56,737 nt of DNA from an uncultured Prevotellaceae bacterium (lineage in GTDB: Bacteria; Bacteroidota; Bacteroidia; Bacteroidales; Bacteroidaceae), in contig CALBJW010000025.1 of assembly GCA_937893145.1 (NCBI GenBank), forward strand, positions 1 through 56,737, written 5' to 3'. Positions 18,520-28,655 of the stretch are shown here, in pieces. The translations under genes were made by a program, and so were the position numbers. Numbering within the stretch: position 1 is the first letter of the stretch; each line of letters begins with the position of its first letter. The notes under the pieces were generated by a model. The model was not told the DNA's origin and did no database searches. It worked only from the letters and a program-made list of their open reading frames with translations.

Positions 18520-21500
18520 ATGGGAAAAACAACAAGACGCTTTGTCTCATTCTCGTTGGTTATGGCATTATTGCTATATCCTTTGAGTCTGTTGGCACAA
18601 GGCATTAGTGCAAATTTCTCTTCTACACCACTCGCAACTGCCATCAAGACAGTATGCGATAAGGCTGGATACAAGGCCAGTTTCAGTGGTGATGGCATGT
18701 CGGACATTTCAGTGACATGCACACTTAATGAGAGTAGTGTCGAATCGGCAATGGACAAAATCCTTGCAGGCAAGCCTTACACTTATCGTGTGGCAGGCAA
18801 GCAGGTGATTGTTTCAAGAAAAGCCCCACAGACACAGAGTAAACAACAGGGTGCTTCACAAATCATCAAGGGTAAGGTCGTTGATGAAAAGGGCGAAGAA
18901 CTTCCTGGGGCAAACGTAGTATTGAAGGGTGGTGCGTACCAAGGTACCTCTACCGATATCAGGGGCAATTTCTCGCTCGGACTTGGTAAGGGGCAGAATT
19001 ATACCCTCATCATCACATACCTCGGATATGCTGAGAGAGTGGTAAACATTAAGGCAAGCGACCGTGATGTGGTTGACTTGAAGAGCATCAAACTTACTCC
19101 AGACGACAACAACCTCGATGATGTCATCGTAAACGGTATGTTCTCGCGTAAGACAAACACTTATACAGGTGCTGTAGTTACTATCAAGGGTGAAGAACTC
19201 AAGGGCATTGGTAACACCAATATCCTCGGAACACTGAAGAATGTGGACCCATCATTCCAACTTGTAGAGAATCTTCAGGCAGGTTCAAACCCTAATAACA
19301 TGCCAAACTACCAAATGCGTGGTCAGACAGGATTCTCTGAGGTTGCTTCAGAATACAAGAACAATCCTAACCAGCCACTCTTCATCCTCGATGGTTTTGA
19401 AACTACAATCGAAAAGATTGTGGACCTCAACATGGACCAGATTGAAAGTGTAACACTCCTCAAGGATGCTACTGCAAAGGCAATGTATGGTGCAAAGGCT
19501 GCCAACGGTGTCATCGTAGTAGAGACCGTGAAACCAGAACAGGGTCGCCTCCGCATCACATATAATGGTAGTCTCGACATGGAACTCCCAGTGCTTTCAA
19601 GTTATAACCTTGCCAATGCTGCAGAGAAACTTGAAATAGAGCGTCGTGCAGGCTTCTATGATTCACAGTCGTTCACAGGACAGCTTTCGCTCAACGACCA
19701 GTATTACAAGAAATATCGTGCTATCGAGAACGGTGCTTCTACCGACTGGCTTGCACAGCCTGTTCGTACAGGTGTAGGTCACAAGCATGCCCTTTTCTTC
19801 GAAGGTGGTGACAACGCTCTTCTCTATGGTGTTGACCTCATGTATAACAATGTGGAAGGTGCGATGAAGGGTAGTGACCGTAACACTCTCTCAGGAGGTG
19901 TGACACTCACATATCGCATCAAGAACTTCAACTTCCGTAACCGTCTCACAATCGACTACAACAAGAGTCATGAGAGTCCTTACGGCGACTTCTCTCAGTT
20001 TGCGTTGATGAATCCATACAATCGTATTTACGATGCTGACGGTATGCTCAACAGAATGTACACAGGACTCGTGACAGAGTATAACCCTATCGCCAATGGA
20101 TTGACAGATACCAATTACGAGAGCAGTTACACTACAATCACTGAGAACTTCTATGCAGAATGGAATGTGCTTGAACGCCTCAAACTTATTGCTCGTTTTG
20201 GATTTACCAACACAGCGAAGAATGATGATGAGTACCTCCCTGCCGACCATACTACATTTGTATCATACACTGGTGATGATCTCTACAAGAAGGGTCGCTA
20301 CTCTATACTCAATCGCAAGCAGAACTCACTCTCTGGCGATGTAGGAGCTAACTATTCAGTAGATTTTGGTAAGAACCAGCTCTTCCTCAATGGTCAGATG
20401 TCATGGAACCGTAGCACATACGATTACTACACAATATCGGCAGAAGGTCTTCCTAACAGCAAACTCAACCATATCACTCAGGCTGTTCAGTATTATGGAA
20501 CAAAACCAACTGGTTCGGAAGGTATCACACAAGATATGGGTTTTGTGGCATCAGCCAACTACTCATTCGATGAACGCTACCTCTTCGATGCCAACTACCG
20601 CCTTACTGGTTCTTCAGATTTCGGTGCTGACAACCGCTGGGGACACTTCTGGTCGGCAGGTATCGGTTGGAACCTCCATCGTGAGGCATTCTTGGAAGGC
20701 ACAGAGAATTGGCTTTCACGCTTCAAGGTTCGTCTCTCAACAGGTTATACTGGTTCACAGGGCTTCAACTCGTACGATGCTGTAAGCACTATCCTCTACA
20801 ACACATCATTGGTATATAACGGACAACTTGGTGCATTTGTCAACTCACTTGCTAACCGTGCCCTTGCATGGCAGAAGAAGTATGACAACAACCTCGGTGT
20901 TGATTTCGCCTTCTTCAAGAACGCCATCTCAGGTCGTTTCGAACTCTACGAATCAACAACAAAGGGTACAATCACAACAGTCACTACACCTCCTTCAATG
21001 GGTTTCAACAGTTATATTGCTAACCTTGGTGAGGTAAAGAATACTGGTTGGGAACTCTATCTTAGCGGTCGTGTATGGCAGCAGAAGAGTACAGGTTCTT
21101 ATGTTAACCTCTATGCCAACTTTGCAAGCAACAAGAACAAGCTTGTGAAGATTTCAAATTCTCTCAAGTCTGTTAACGATGCTAACGACAAGCGTTACGA
21201 TAACGACGCATCCCTCACAGCACTTCCTACTCGCTATGAGGAGGGTTCTTCTATCAACACTATTTGGGCTGTTAAGTCACTCGGCATCGACCCTCAGACT
21301 GGTAAGGAAGTGTTCGTGAAGAAGAATGGCACACAGACTTACGACTGGTCGGCTGCAGACCTCGTAGATTGTGGTACAGAACTCCCTGCAATCAATGGTA
21401 ACTTCGGTTTGAATGCAGAATATAAGGGTATAGGTCTTTCACTCGGATTCATCTGGCAGACAGGTGGTCAGATTTACAATACTACACTTCTCGGCAAGGT

Positions 21501-21837
21501 TGAAAACGCAGATGTACGATACAATGTGGATTCACGCGTACTCGAAGACCGCTGGACTACTCCTGGACAGGTGGCTCTCTACAAGTCTGCAAGCGACAAC
21601 TCAAAGACTCAGCCTACAAGCCGATTTGTTCAGGACTACACACTCTTCCAGATGTCTAACTGCAACATCTACTACGACTTCAAGCATTGTGCATTCATGA
21701 AGCACTGTTTCCTTGACAAACTCAAGGCTACATTCTACATGACCGACCTCTTCACATGGTCGAATGTAAAGATTGAGCGTGGTACATCTTATCCTTACGC
21801 AAAGACATTCAACTTCTCTATTCAGGCAATATTTTAA
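18520..21837 (+). CDS. SusC/RagA-family TonB-dependent receptor with STN domain
   Basis: Outer-membrane transporter of 1105 residues. After a signal peptide (ending LLAQG, about residue 28) come an STN domain (about 30-105; SSTPLATAIKTVCDKAG), a carboxypeptidase-D regulatory-like domain (about 115-200; GKVVDEKGEELPGANVVL), the TonB plug (about 205-340; YQMRGQTGF and PLFILDGFE) and a 22-strand barrel ending in FNFSIQAIF. The STN domain is the sensor that speaks to FecR. Together with the SusD-like protein it imports a ligand across the outer membrane; because no polysaccharide-degrading enzyme is in this operon the ligand could be a peptide, metal chelate or small glycan. Confidence 0.95.
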   Translation: MGKTTRRFVSFSLVMALLLYPLSLLAQGISANFSSTPLATAIKTVCDKAGYKASFSGDGMSDISVTCTLNESSVESAMDKILAGKPYTYRVAGKQVIVSRKAPQTQSKQQGASQIIKGKVVDEKGEELPGANVVLKGGAYQGTSTDIRGNFSLGLGKGQNYTLIITYLGYAERVVNIKASDRDVVDLKSIKLTPDDNNLDDVIVNGMFSRKTNTYTGAVVTIKGEELKGIGNTNILGTLKNVDPSFQLVENLQAGSNPNNMPNYQMRGQTGFSEVASEYKNNPNQPLFILDGFETTIEKIVDLNMDQIESVTLLKDATAKAMYGAKAANGVIVVETVKPEQGRLRITYNGSLDMELPVLSSYNLANAAEKLEIERRAGFYDSQSFTGQLSLNDQYYKKYRAIENGASTDWLAQPVRTGVGHKHALFFEGGDNALLYGVDLMYNNVEGAMKGSDRNTLSGGVTLTYRIKNFNFRNRLTIDYNKSHESPYGDFSQFALMNPYNRIYDADGMLNRMYTGLVTEYNPIANGLTDTNYESSYTTITENFYAEWNVLERLKLIARFGFTNTAKNDDEYLPADHTTFVSYTGDDLYKKGRYSILNRKQNSLSGDVGANYSVDFGKNQLFLNGQMSWNRSTYDYYTISAEGLPNSKLNHITQAVQYYGTKPTGSEGITQDMGFVASANYSFDERYLFDANYRLTGSSDFGADNRWGHFWSAGIGWNLHREAFLEGTENWLSRFKVRLSTGYTGSQGFNSYDAVSTILYNTSLVYNGQLGAFVNSLANRALAWQKKYDNNLGVDFAFFKNAISGRFELYESTTKGTITTVTTPPSMGFNSYIANLGEVKNTGWELYLSGRVWQQKSTGSYVNLYANFASNKNKLVKISNSLKSVNDANDKRYDNDASLTALPTRYEEGSSINTIWAVKSLGIDPQTGKEVFVKKNGTQTYDWSAADLVDCGTELPAINGNFGLNAEYKGIGLSLGFIWQTGGQIYNTTLLGKVENADVRYNVDSRVLEDRWTTPGQVALYKSASDNSKTQPTSRFVQDYTLFQMSNCNIYYDFKHCAFMKHCFLDKLKATFYMTDLFTWSNVKIERGTSYPYAKTFNFSIQAIF

Positions 21838-21849
21838 TTAAGAACACTT

Positions 21850-23331
21850 ATGAAGAAGACAATATATACAATAGCAGCCGGACTCGTTGCACTTGCATCT
21901 TTCACATCATGTGAAGGCTACCTTTCTGTGCAGCCAAAGTCGCAAGTACTTGCCGACGAGTTCTTTGTTGACGACCAGGCATATAAGGATGCCCTTGTAG
22001 GTGTGTATGAGAAGATGACAAGCTCATCACTCTACGGTCGTGAACTTACATACGGTCTGATGTCTGTACTTGGACAGGAATATGACATTCCTACAACCAA
22101 CAAGTACTATCAGGCTTCTCAGTATAATTACATTTCTGACTCCGACACTCGTTCGAAGATAGATGCTATCTGGAGCGGACAGTATAACTGTATTGCTAAT
22201 ATCAACCTTATGCTTCAGTATGTCGATGAGACTCCAAAGTCAAGTTTTGATGCAGACAACTACTATCTCTACAAGGGCGAGATGCTCGGTTTGCGTGCAT
22301 TCCTTCACTTCGATCTTCTCCGTCTCTTCTCACCTACAGTGATGACAGAGCCTGAGGCAAAGGCTGTACCTTATGTTACAGAATACACTACTCTGGTCAC
22401 TCCACAGCGCTCAGTGAAGGAAACTCTCCAACTCATCAAGAACGACCTCATCCAGGCACGCGAACTCCTTAGCAAGGGCGACCTCTACTATACTTCTCCA
22501 CTTGCAGAGTCATACTACTATCGTGGTTCGGATAGAGGATATTATGGTCAGCAGATATTCAACTATTTCGCTGCTACAGCCACACTTGCTCGTGTGTATC
22601 AGTGGGAGAACAAACTCGATTCTGCCTATGTATATGCAAATGAAATTATCGAGGCTGGTGATGAGATGAATCATCGCACACCTTGGGTACATTCTACAGC
22701 AGCAACAGCAGCAAATCTTTACGACCGTGATTTCATATACTCAAGTGAGCATATCTTCCGTCTTGGCATGAATAAGATGGACGATCAGGTTAAGGATTAT
22801 TTCTCTGCTACAGCGAAGGGTGCAAATAGTCTTCTCACTCCAACAGATGCTATGCGCGACCAGATTTATGAGGTTTCTTCGAAGGGATTCGGTGGTGACT
22901 GGCGATATGCATACGGTTATGTATATGATGGCGACACTTATCCTTACCTCGCTAAATACAAGCAGGTGGAGAACAGCCGATATGCCAACATGATGCCGCT
23001 TATCCGTCGTGCCGAAATGCATTACATCTGTGCTGAGGCTATGGTTTCAAAGGATAAGGCCGCTGCATGCGAATACCTCAATGCTGTTCGTAATGCTCGC
23101 AACATTGCTGAAGCATTCAACCTCGAAGCAGACAAACTCACTTCTGAGGAAATCACACAGGAAATCTATAAGGAATATCGCAAGGAACTCATGGCTGAGG
23201 GTCAACTTTTCTATTACTACAAGCGTCTTGGCTATTCTTCTATTCCTGGTGCAGCAGGTTCTGCAAGTCGTTCGGTTTATGTATTCCCTTACCCAGACAA
23301 TGAGGTGGAATTCGGCAATCGTCAACAGTAG
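21850..23331 (+). CDS. SusD/RagB-family outer-membrane lipoprotein
   Basis: Substrate-binding lid of the SusCD transporter, 493 residues. The lipobox is FTSC with Cys20 or Cys21, after a short signal peptide. SusD hallmarks are the N-terminal LSVQPKSQVLADEFF, TPR-like helices (IDAIWSGQYNCIANINLML, GEMLGLRAFLHFDLLRLF) and RRAEMHYICAEAM near residue 385, with the closing motif of short YxFPYPDNEVEFGN. It follows the SusC gene by 12 bp. Confidence 0.95.
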   Translation: MKKTIYTIAAGLVALASFTSCEGYLSVQPKSQVLADEFFVDDQAYKDALVGVYEKMTSSSLYGRELTYGLMSVLGQEYDIPTTNKYYQASQYNYISDSDTRSKIDAIWSGQYNCIANINLMLQYVDETPKSSFDADNYYLYKGEMLGLRAFLHFDLLRLFSPTVMTEPEAKAVPYVTEYTTLVTPQRSVKETLQLIKNDLIQARELLSKGDLYYTSPLAESYYYRGSDRGYYGQQIFNYFAATATLARVYQWENKLDSAYVYANEIIEAGDEMNHRTPWVHSTAATAANLYDRDFIYSSEHIFRLGMNKMDDQVKDYFSATAKGANSLLTPTDAMRDQIYEVSSKGFGGDWRYAYGYVYDGDTYPYLAKYKQVENSRYANMMPLIRRAEMHYICAEAMVSKDKAAACEYLNAVRNARNIAEAFNLEADKLTSEEITQEIYKEYRKELMAEGQLFYYYKRLGYSSIPGAAGSASRSVYVFPYPDNEVEFGNRQQ

Positions 23332-23362
23332 TTCTAATCAATAAACGGAAATAAACAATAAT

Positions 23363-24103
23363 ATGAATAAGATAACTAAATATATCCACATGTCGATTCT
23401 TGCGTTGGCAGCATTCTCATTTGCTGCTTGCTCACAGGATGAGATTCCTGCATGGTCAGGCGATGATTATGTCCGTATTGAAGGACCATCAGTGTGGACA
23501 CTTGATACAGATTCAATGGAGTATTCGTTTGCTTCTTATCCTACTACTGTCACTTCATTTGATGTAGAAGGAAAGGTAGTGGTGCAGGGCAAGCGTTCGG
23601 ATGCTGATCGTACAGTTTACCTTAAGGTTGATGCTGCAGCTACTACTGCTGAAGACTCATTCTATTCTGTTCCTGAGAGCGTAGTGATTCCTGCAGGTGA
23701 AGGCGAGGGTAAGTTTGTCATTAAAATCAAGCGTGATGCGAAACTCGCTTCTAAGAAATACACTCTTCGTGTGGTAATTGATGAGGCTCGCAGCGAACTC
23801 AAGTCTGGGGTTAAGGCATATTCAGCACTTAACATCAAGTTCTCTGATATCCTTTCTCGTCCATCAAACTGGAGCGACCTCAGTGAATTCTTTGGTGAGT
23901 CATATTCGGATGTGAAGTATCGTTTCATCATCGATGTTCTTGGTATTGGCGATTTCACTTATCTTCAGCCTGGAGGTATGTCGTGGGGTGAGATGTGGAA
24001 CTACCACCTTATCCTTGTCGATGCTCTCAACAAGTATGCAGAGGAGCATCATGGCACTCCACTTGTTGATGAAAACGGTCGTAATGTATCATTTGAAAAC
24101 TAA
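23363..24103 (+). CDS. DUF4843 lipoprotein
   Basis: Lipoprotein of 246 residues with signal peptide and lipobox FAAC (Cys23). The body resembles the DUF4843 family often found after SusD genes: an Ig-like N-terminal part with DDYVRIEG and SFASYPTTVTSFDVEGKVVVQG, then NWSDLSEFFGESY. Family members are surface or periplasmic proteins of unknown role in FecIR-linked SusCD loci. It sits 31 bp after SusD and 11 bp before the PKD-like gene. Confidence 0.8.
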   Translation: MNKITKYIHMSILALAAFSFAACSQDEIPAWSGDDYVRIEGPSVWTLDTDSMEYSFASYPTTVTSFDVEGKVVVQGKRSDADRTVYLKVDAAATTAEDSFYSVPESVVIPAGEGEGKFVIKIKRDAKLASKKYTLRVVIDEARSELKSGVKAYSALNIKFSDILSRPSNWSDLSEFFGESYSDVKYRFIIDVLGIGDFTYLQPGGMSWGEMWNYHLILVDALNKYAEEHHGTPLVDENGRNVSFEN

Positions 24104-24114
24104 TTAGAAGCAAT

Positions 24115-25698
24115 ATGAAAAAGATAATTTCTATAATAGTCGCACTCGTTGCGGTGACTTCATTCTTGGGAAGTTGCGTGAAGGATGATACAAATTTTGA
24201 TTATCCTACAAAAGATGTGATTGAAGCTGGCGAGATTGTCATAGATACTACTGGCACAGACCGCAGCGTATTCTACAAGAACTGGGACCAGGACTCAACA
24301 TATAGATTCCAACTCAAGGTGAAGTACAATGAGCCTCAGAATCTTCGTTATACTTGGCTTGTGGTTCCTTATCCATATAGAGCAGTTCAGGTGGGCAATA
24401 CTACTCAGTACCCACAGGCTGACACTATCTGTACTACTCTCGACCTCGACTTCACATGTGCTCTTGCTCCTGGCGACTACACATTGTATTTCGTGGCAGA
24501 AGATACAGTCAAGGGTATCAGCCAGTCTATCAAGCCATCGGGCAACAACCTTTTCCATGTCAATGCAAAGGGTGCTATCCCTTCAATGGTTTATTGCCTT
24601 GAGGAGATGCCAGATGGCACTGTTGATATCGACATCTTCGGTACAGATGATGCGTTGATTTACAGCGTTGGTCACAATAAGCGTACTTATACAACCCTTC
24701 AGCCAGAGAACCCTATTCAGGGCAAGCCTCTCTTCATGGCTCCTGGTCGCAACTGGTATTATATCGTTACTGATAAGGAGTTCCGCCGTGTGTCACCTAT
24801 CGGATGGACTACAATGGAACTGGGCGAAGAGATGTTCTATCAGGCTCCTGAGAAGATTAAACCAGAAGCTATCATGTACACAAACTCTTGTGAATGGCTT
24901 GTTAACGATAGCAAACTCTATTGCATCAATAATGTTTCGGAAGCAGACCGCAAGTTCCCTGCTCCTATCCCTGGCGAATATCAGGTTCTCCCATATCTTG
25001 CAAAGAGCACTATGACAAGTTGGGGACACACACCGGATGCTATCGATGCTCACCAGATTGTGATTGACAACAAGGCAAAGGCTATTCGTCCTTACTTCGC
25101 AAAGGCTTCATCCCTCAGCTACTTCAAGGCTGCAGATAGTCAGAATGCATTCAACTACAACTCTATGCCTAATGATGCAGAGGTAGTCTATGCAAGCATG
25201 GATATGGGTGGTACAGAGACTCTTGTCATCACAAAGGAACCTACTGGCTATTGGGCTAATGTGGCATGTTTCTATAATGTGGTTGACAACGGACTCCTTG
25301 CGCGTCGTCGTGTAAGCATGGAAGGTATTGCTGACTTTGATAAGGCTCAGAACATCACTAACACTGGTGGCGGTTCTGCTATCTATTGGAACATCGGCAA
25401 CAAGTTCTATGCGTGGGCTTATGGTTCAGGTCGTACTGCTGCCACACTGGTGTATGAGTTCCCAAGCAACGAACAGATTACTGCTATCAAGGTTATCCCA
25501 GGCGGTGGTTATCCTTCTGCCGACTGGTGTACTTGGATTGCTACTTGGGATGAAACAGCTAAGGACGGTAAGGTTTACGAAATCTTCCTCGACCCAGTAT
25601 CTGGCGATCCAGCCCTCGTTTGGGGTGTGATGGGCCACGATGACATGAGACTCGTTGACAATGGCTTCGGCAAGATTGTTTCATTCTGCTGTCCATAA
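24115..25698 (+). CDS. PKD-like family lipoprotein
   Basis: Lipoprotein of 527 residues; lipobox LGSC (Cys21). The N-terminal 150 residues carry an Ig/PKD-like fold (RYTWLVVPYPYR, LAPGDYTLYFVAEDTVKGI) and the rest is predominantly beta, possibly a propeller. Such proteins recur with DUF4843 lipoproteins in Bacteroidetes SusCD loci and probably bind the ligand at the cell surface. Its stop codon region overlaps an upstream start of the next gene. Family assignment rests on pattern and context. Confidence 0.72.
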   Translation: MKKIISIIVALVAVTSFLGSCVKDDTNFDYPTKDVIEAGEIVIDTTGTDRSVFYKNWDQDSTYRFQLKVKYNEPQNLRYTWLVVPYPYRAVQVGNTTQYPQADTICTTLDLDFTCALAPGDYTLYFVAEDTVKGISQSIKPSGNNLFHVNAKGAIPSMVYCLEEMPDGTVDIDIFGTDDALIYSVGHNKRTYTTLQPENPIQGKPLFMAPGRNWYYIVTDKEFRRVSPIGWTTMELGEEMFYQAPEKIKPEAIMYTNSCEWLVNDSKLYCINNVSEADRKFPAPIPGEYQVLPYLAKSTMTSWGHTPDAIDAHQIVIDNKAKAIRPYFAKASSLSYFKAADSQNAFNYNSMPNDAEVVYASMDMGGTETLVITKEPTGYWANVACFYNVVDNGLLARRRVSMEGIADFDKAQNITNTGGGSAIYWNIGNKFYAWAYGSGRTAATLVYEFPSNEQITAIKVIPGGGYPSADWCTWIATWDETAKDGKVYEIFLDPVSGDPALVWGVMGHDDMRLVDNGFGKIVSFCCP

Positions 25699-25727
25699 TG
25701 TTGAATCATTCTATACAAAGAAAAATA

Positions 25728-26888
25728 ATGAACAAACTACTGTCTTTACTCTGCCTCCTCCTCTACGGTTTTTCCGTAGAGGCACAGGCTCAGGCAACCC
25801 TCTCCCTCAAAGTTAAGGGACTTGCCGAAGGCACACAGCTCGACATTAAGTATGCTGGCACATACAACAGCGACGAACCAGCCATCCAGACTGTCACAGT
25901 ACAGAAAGGTAAGGCTAAGTTCACTCTCGATGCCGACGATCCTCGTGGTTATCGCGTTGCTGCACCAGGCACATACGGGGGAGTTATCGTTGCTCTTGCA
26001 AAGGGCGAGAACGCCACTCTCACTGCTGAAGCATCAGTACAGGGTAACAATACGGACTTCAAGGATGTGGTGGTTAAGGGTTCGCCTACACACGACTTCT
26101 ACCTTACACAACGCCCTGATCGTGATGCAATGAATGCTGCCTATGAGAAGTACCACACTGACCATAAGGAAATCCTTGAAAAGATGTCTAAGCATCAGCG
26201 TGGTTCGGAAGAATTCAAGGCTCTTGAGGCTACTCCAGAATACAAGGCATTTGCACAGGCTGAACATGATTTTTTCACTATGGTGGAAACAAGCATCGCC
26301 AATGCTATCAAGAACAACAGTGACAACTGGATGGGTCCATTCGCCATGCTCACCAATTATTCCTATCTCACTACTAAGGACAATCTCCCTCAGTATGAGG
26401 CATTCACAGAAGAAGTGAAGAACTCATTCTATGGTAAGATAGTTGCGGAGAATGTTATCCCTATGGCAACAGACAAACCAATGCCTGACTTCACCTTCAC
26501 AGACCATGCTACAGGCAAGAAGATGAGTATCTACGAAATCTGCAAGCAGAACAAGTATGTTCTTATCGACTTCTGGGCATCATGGTGCAAGCCTTGCCGC
26601 AAGGAGATCCCAAACTTCAAGGCACAGTACGAGCTCTACAAGGACAAGGGTTTCCAGATAGTCAGCATATCAGCCGATGCTAAAGAGGCAGACTGGCTCA
26701 AGGCTCTTGCCGAAGAAAACCTCGCATGGCCTAACGACCGCGATGGCAATCAGGGCATCTGCAACCTCTACAAGGTGCAGTTCTACCCAACCGTCTATCT
26801 TCTCGACAAGGATGCCAAAGTCATCGTAAGCAACGACGATGCTCGAGGCGAAAACCTCCAGAAGAAGCTCGCAGAACTCTTCAAGTAA
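25728..26888 (+). CDS. TlpA-like thiol-disulfide oxidoreductase with DUF4369-like domain
   Basis: Exported protein of 386 residues from ATG at 25728; an upstream in-frame ATG at 25698 overlaps the previous stop and is not preceded by a signal-like sequence, so the second is preferred. Signal peptide (ending EAQAQ), a DUF4369-like beta domain (about 20-120), a helical linker, and a C-terminal thioredoxin fold with FWASWCKPCRKE near residue 290. It probably reduces or oxidises cysteines in the periplasm. Fifth gene of the FecIR-linked locus after SusC. Confidence 0.88.
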   Translation: MNKLLSLLCLLLYGFSVEAQAQATLSLKVKGLAEGTQLDIKYAGTYNSDEPAIQTVTVQKGKAKFTLDADDPRGYRVAAPGTYGGVIVALAKGENATLTAEASVQGNNTDFKDVVVKGSPTHDFYLTQRPDRDAMNAAYEKYHTDHKEILEKMSKHQRGSEEFKALEATPEYKAFAQAEHDFFTMVETSIANAIKNNSDNWMGPFAMLTNYSYLTTKDNLPQYEAFTEEVKNSFYGKIVAENVIPMATDKPMPDFTFTDHATGKKMSIYEICKQNKYVLIDFWASWCKPCRKEIPNFKAQYELYKDKGFQIVSISADAKEADWLKALAEENLAWPNDRDGNQGICNLYKVQFYPTVYLLDKDAKVIVSNDDARGENLQKKLAELFK

Positions 26889-26912
26889 TGAATTCAAAAA
26901 CTTCCTCAACTT

Positions 26913-28229
26913 ATGAAGCACCTACTATTCCTTGCGCTCATGTCCTTAGTGGTTTTCAGTGCATACGCTCAGACAGAGCAAGAGTATTTCGACCTGGCAA
27001 ACGCCTTCATCAGAGCCAAGCAACAGGCTAAGTCAGACTCTATCATGGATATTGTGAAGAAGAAGTTCCCAAAAGGAATGTATGTACGCAATCAGGAACT
27101 CAACAATATCTACAAGATATCCAACAGTGCCGAATGCGAAAAGGCTTACACCAAGTGGTACAAGACCTATTCGCCAGAGCGTCTGGGCGATGATATAGTC
27201 TATGACTATGCAGCCTATTCAGTAGCTCTGCTGTATGCAAAGGATGGCAACGAGAAAAAGACCTTCGACTACCTCCATCGCCTCACCAACAAGCAGTGGC
27301 TCTGCTCAGCCTACTACAGCGTAGGAATGTCACTTGTAGGAGAAAACAACCTTGCACTTGCAGAGAAGGTCTATGCTGAAGGTGTAGAAAGAAGTGAAGA
27401 TGTACGCGAGAAAATGGATGGAATGCGTCGTGGCGAACTCGATGAATTGACCGTGAAATATGCCGACCTCCTCTACAACAAGGGGCAGAAGGATGAGGCT
27501 ATGAAACTCTACAGCAGGGTTGCTCCACGCTATCGCTCACTCAATTATGCCAACTTAGCACTTTCTAAAGGTGCAGCAATGCAGGCATTCACCATGGCAG
27601 ACGCTCAGCTCCGCAAGGGTAATGACAGCCAGTCTATCATCACCCTCCTGAAGGAAGCATGGGCAAAAGCTAACGGCAACCTCGATGGATGCGATGAGTA
27701 TATCCAAGGTGTCAAGGATGCTCGCAAGGCAGAGAAGAGGGCAGAAGTGGCAAGGTCTATCATTTCGGAAAAGGCTCCCGACTTCACCATCAAGGACATC
27801 GAAGGCAAGGAAGTGAGTCTCAGCGACTATAAAGGCAAGATAGTCGTACTCGACTTCTGGGCAACATGGTGTGGTCCATGCAAGCGCTCATTCCCTGCCA
27901 TGAAGATGGCAGTAGAGAAATACAAGAACGACTCCGATGTGCATTTCCTCTTCATCCACACATGGGAGCGCAGCTCAGCCGAAGCAGCCTACAAGGATGC
28001 CAAGGCATATCTTGCAGACAACGACTACACAGATTTCCACCTGCTCATGGACACCAAAGATCCCGACTCTCGTACCAACAAGGCTGTCTCTGCCTACGGA
28101 GTGACTGGTATTCCTGCCAAGTTCATCATCGACAAGCATGGTAACATCCGCTTCAAGGTGAGTGGCTTTAGCGGCACCAACGAAGAATGTGTAGAAGAAC
28201 TCTCCCAGATGATAGAGATGAGTCGGTGA
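26913..28229 (+). CDS. TlpA-like thioredoxin-fold protein with helical N-terminal domain
   Basis: Exported protein of 438 residues with signal peptide (ending AYAQ). The N-terminal 280 residues are helical and TPR-like; the C-terminal 150 form a TlpA/ResA-like thioredoxin domain with active site FWATWCGPCKRSF and the cis-Pro segment TGIPAKFIID. It is the second thioredoxin-fold gene in the operon, 24 bp after the first, and ends at a strong terminator. Two periplasmic redox proteins beside SusCD suggest the imported ligand, or the binding proteins, depend on thiol chemistry. Confidence 0.88.
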   Translation: MKHLLFLALMSLVVFSAYAQTEQEYFDLANAFIRAKQQAKSDSIMDIVKKKFPKGMYVRNQELNNIYKISNSAECEKAYTKWYKTYSPERLGDDIVYDYAAYSVALLYAKDGNEKKTFDYLHRLTNKQWLCSAYYSVGMSLVGENNLALAEKVYAEGVERSEDVREKMDGMRRGELDELTVKYADLLYNKGQKDEAMKLYSRVAPRYRSLNYANLALSKGAAMQAFTMADAQLRKGNDSQSIITLLKEAWAKANGNLDGCDEYIQGVKDARKAEKRAEVARSIISEKAPDFTIKDIEGKEVSLSDYKGKIVVLDFWATWCGPCKRSFPAMKMAVEKYKNDSDVHFLFIHTWERSSAEAAYKDAKAYLADNDYTDFHLLMDTKDPDSRTNKAVSAYGVTGIPAKFIIDKHGNIRFKVSGFSGTNEECVEELSQMIEMSR

Positions 28230-28267
28230 AAAACCGCCCCCTTCCTTCATTCCCGATAGATAAAATT

Positions 28268-28316
28268 AAGCAGTTTGTAAACTCGCCCTGAGATTTACAA
28301 GCTGCTTATTGTTTTT
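28268..28316 (+). terminator. Terminator of the SusCD-TlpA operon
   Basis: Left arm AAGCAGTTTGTAAACTC (28268-28284) pairs with 28290-28307 with one wobble and one bulge over a 5-nt loop; T-rich ATTGTTTTTC follows. It closes the plus-strand operon and marks the left edge of the accessory island. Confidence 0.8.
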
Positions 28317-28395
28317 CTGGGGGATGTACAGTGAGAGATTTGTCAGAGATCTCTTTTAATTCTGTATATATCACCTTAAAGAGTGGAATTTTGTT

Positions 28396-28403
28396 TATCT
28401 TTG
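28396..28403 (+). promoter_or_regulatory. -7 element before the HigA remnant
   Basis: TATCTTTG at 28396-28403 with no convincing TTTG 19 bp upstream. It would start a transcript about 50 nt before the remnant antitoxin frame. Confidence 0.4.
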
Positions 28404-28460
28404 TCGCAGATTCCAAAGAAGACTTAGTAATAACCATTATTGAATTAGACAACACCCACT

Positions 28461-28655
28461 GTGGCAACAAAAAATAACCCATCAGCATTTATGGCGACTC
28501 ATCCAGGTGAGGTTCTCTCAGCAGAACTTGAAGAGCGTGGCATTGATGCGCACTCATGGATGAGTCGCAGTATTGTAACACGCACACTCTCTATTATTCC
28601 CTTTTTCCGCAGTAACGATTTTCATCATCACCTGCGGTTGTTTTCTCGCACATGA
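28461..28655 (+). pseudogene. Truncated HigA-type (XRE) antitoxin remnant
   Basis: A short frame (64 codons from GTG, 54 from the internal ATG) begins like HigA/VapI antitoxins: AFMATHPGEVLSAELEERGI is the hallmark start of that family, which normally continues into a helix-turn-helix of about 100 residues. Here similarity stops after about 30 residues (then DAHSWMSR...), and the frame ends in a palindrome. No HigB toxin is present. It therefore looks like the 5' stub of a lost toxin-antitoxin pair, and suggests deletion at the left edge of the CRISPR island. Confidence 0.6.

Noticed and set aside
26034..26267. Minus-strand frame inside the first TlpA-like gene
   Set aside because: Overlaps a well supported gene on the other strand and has no promoter or family.
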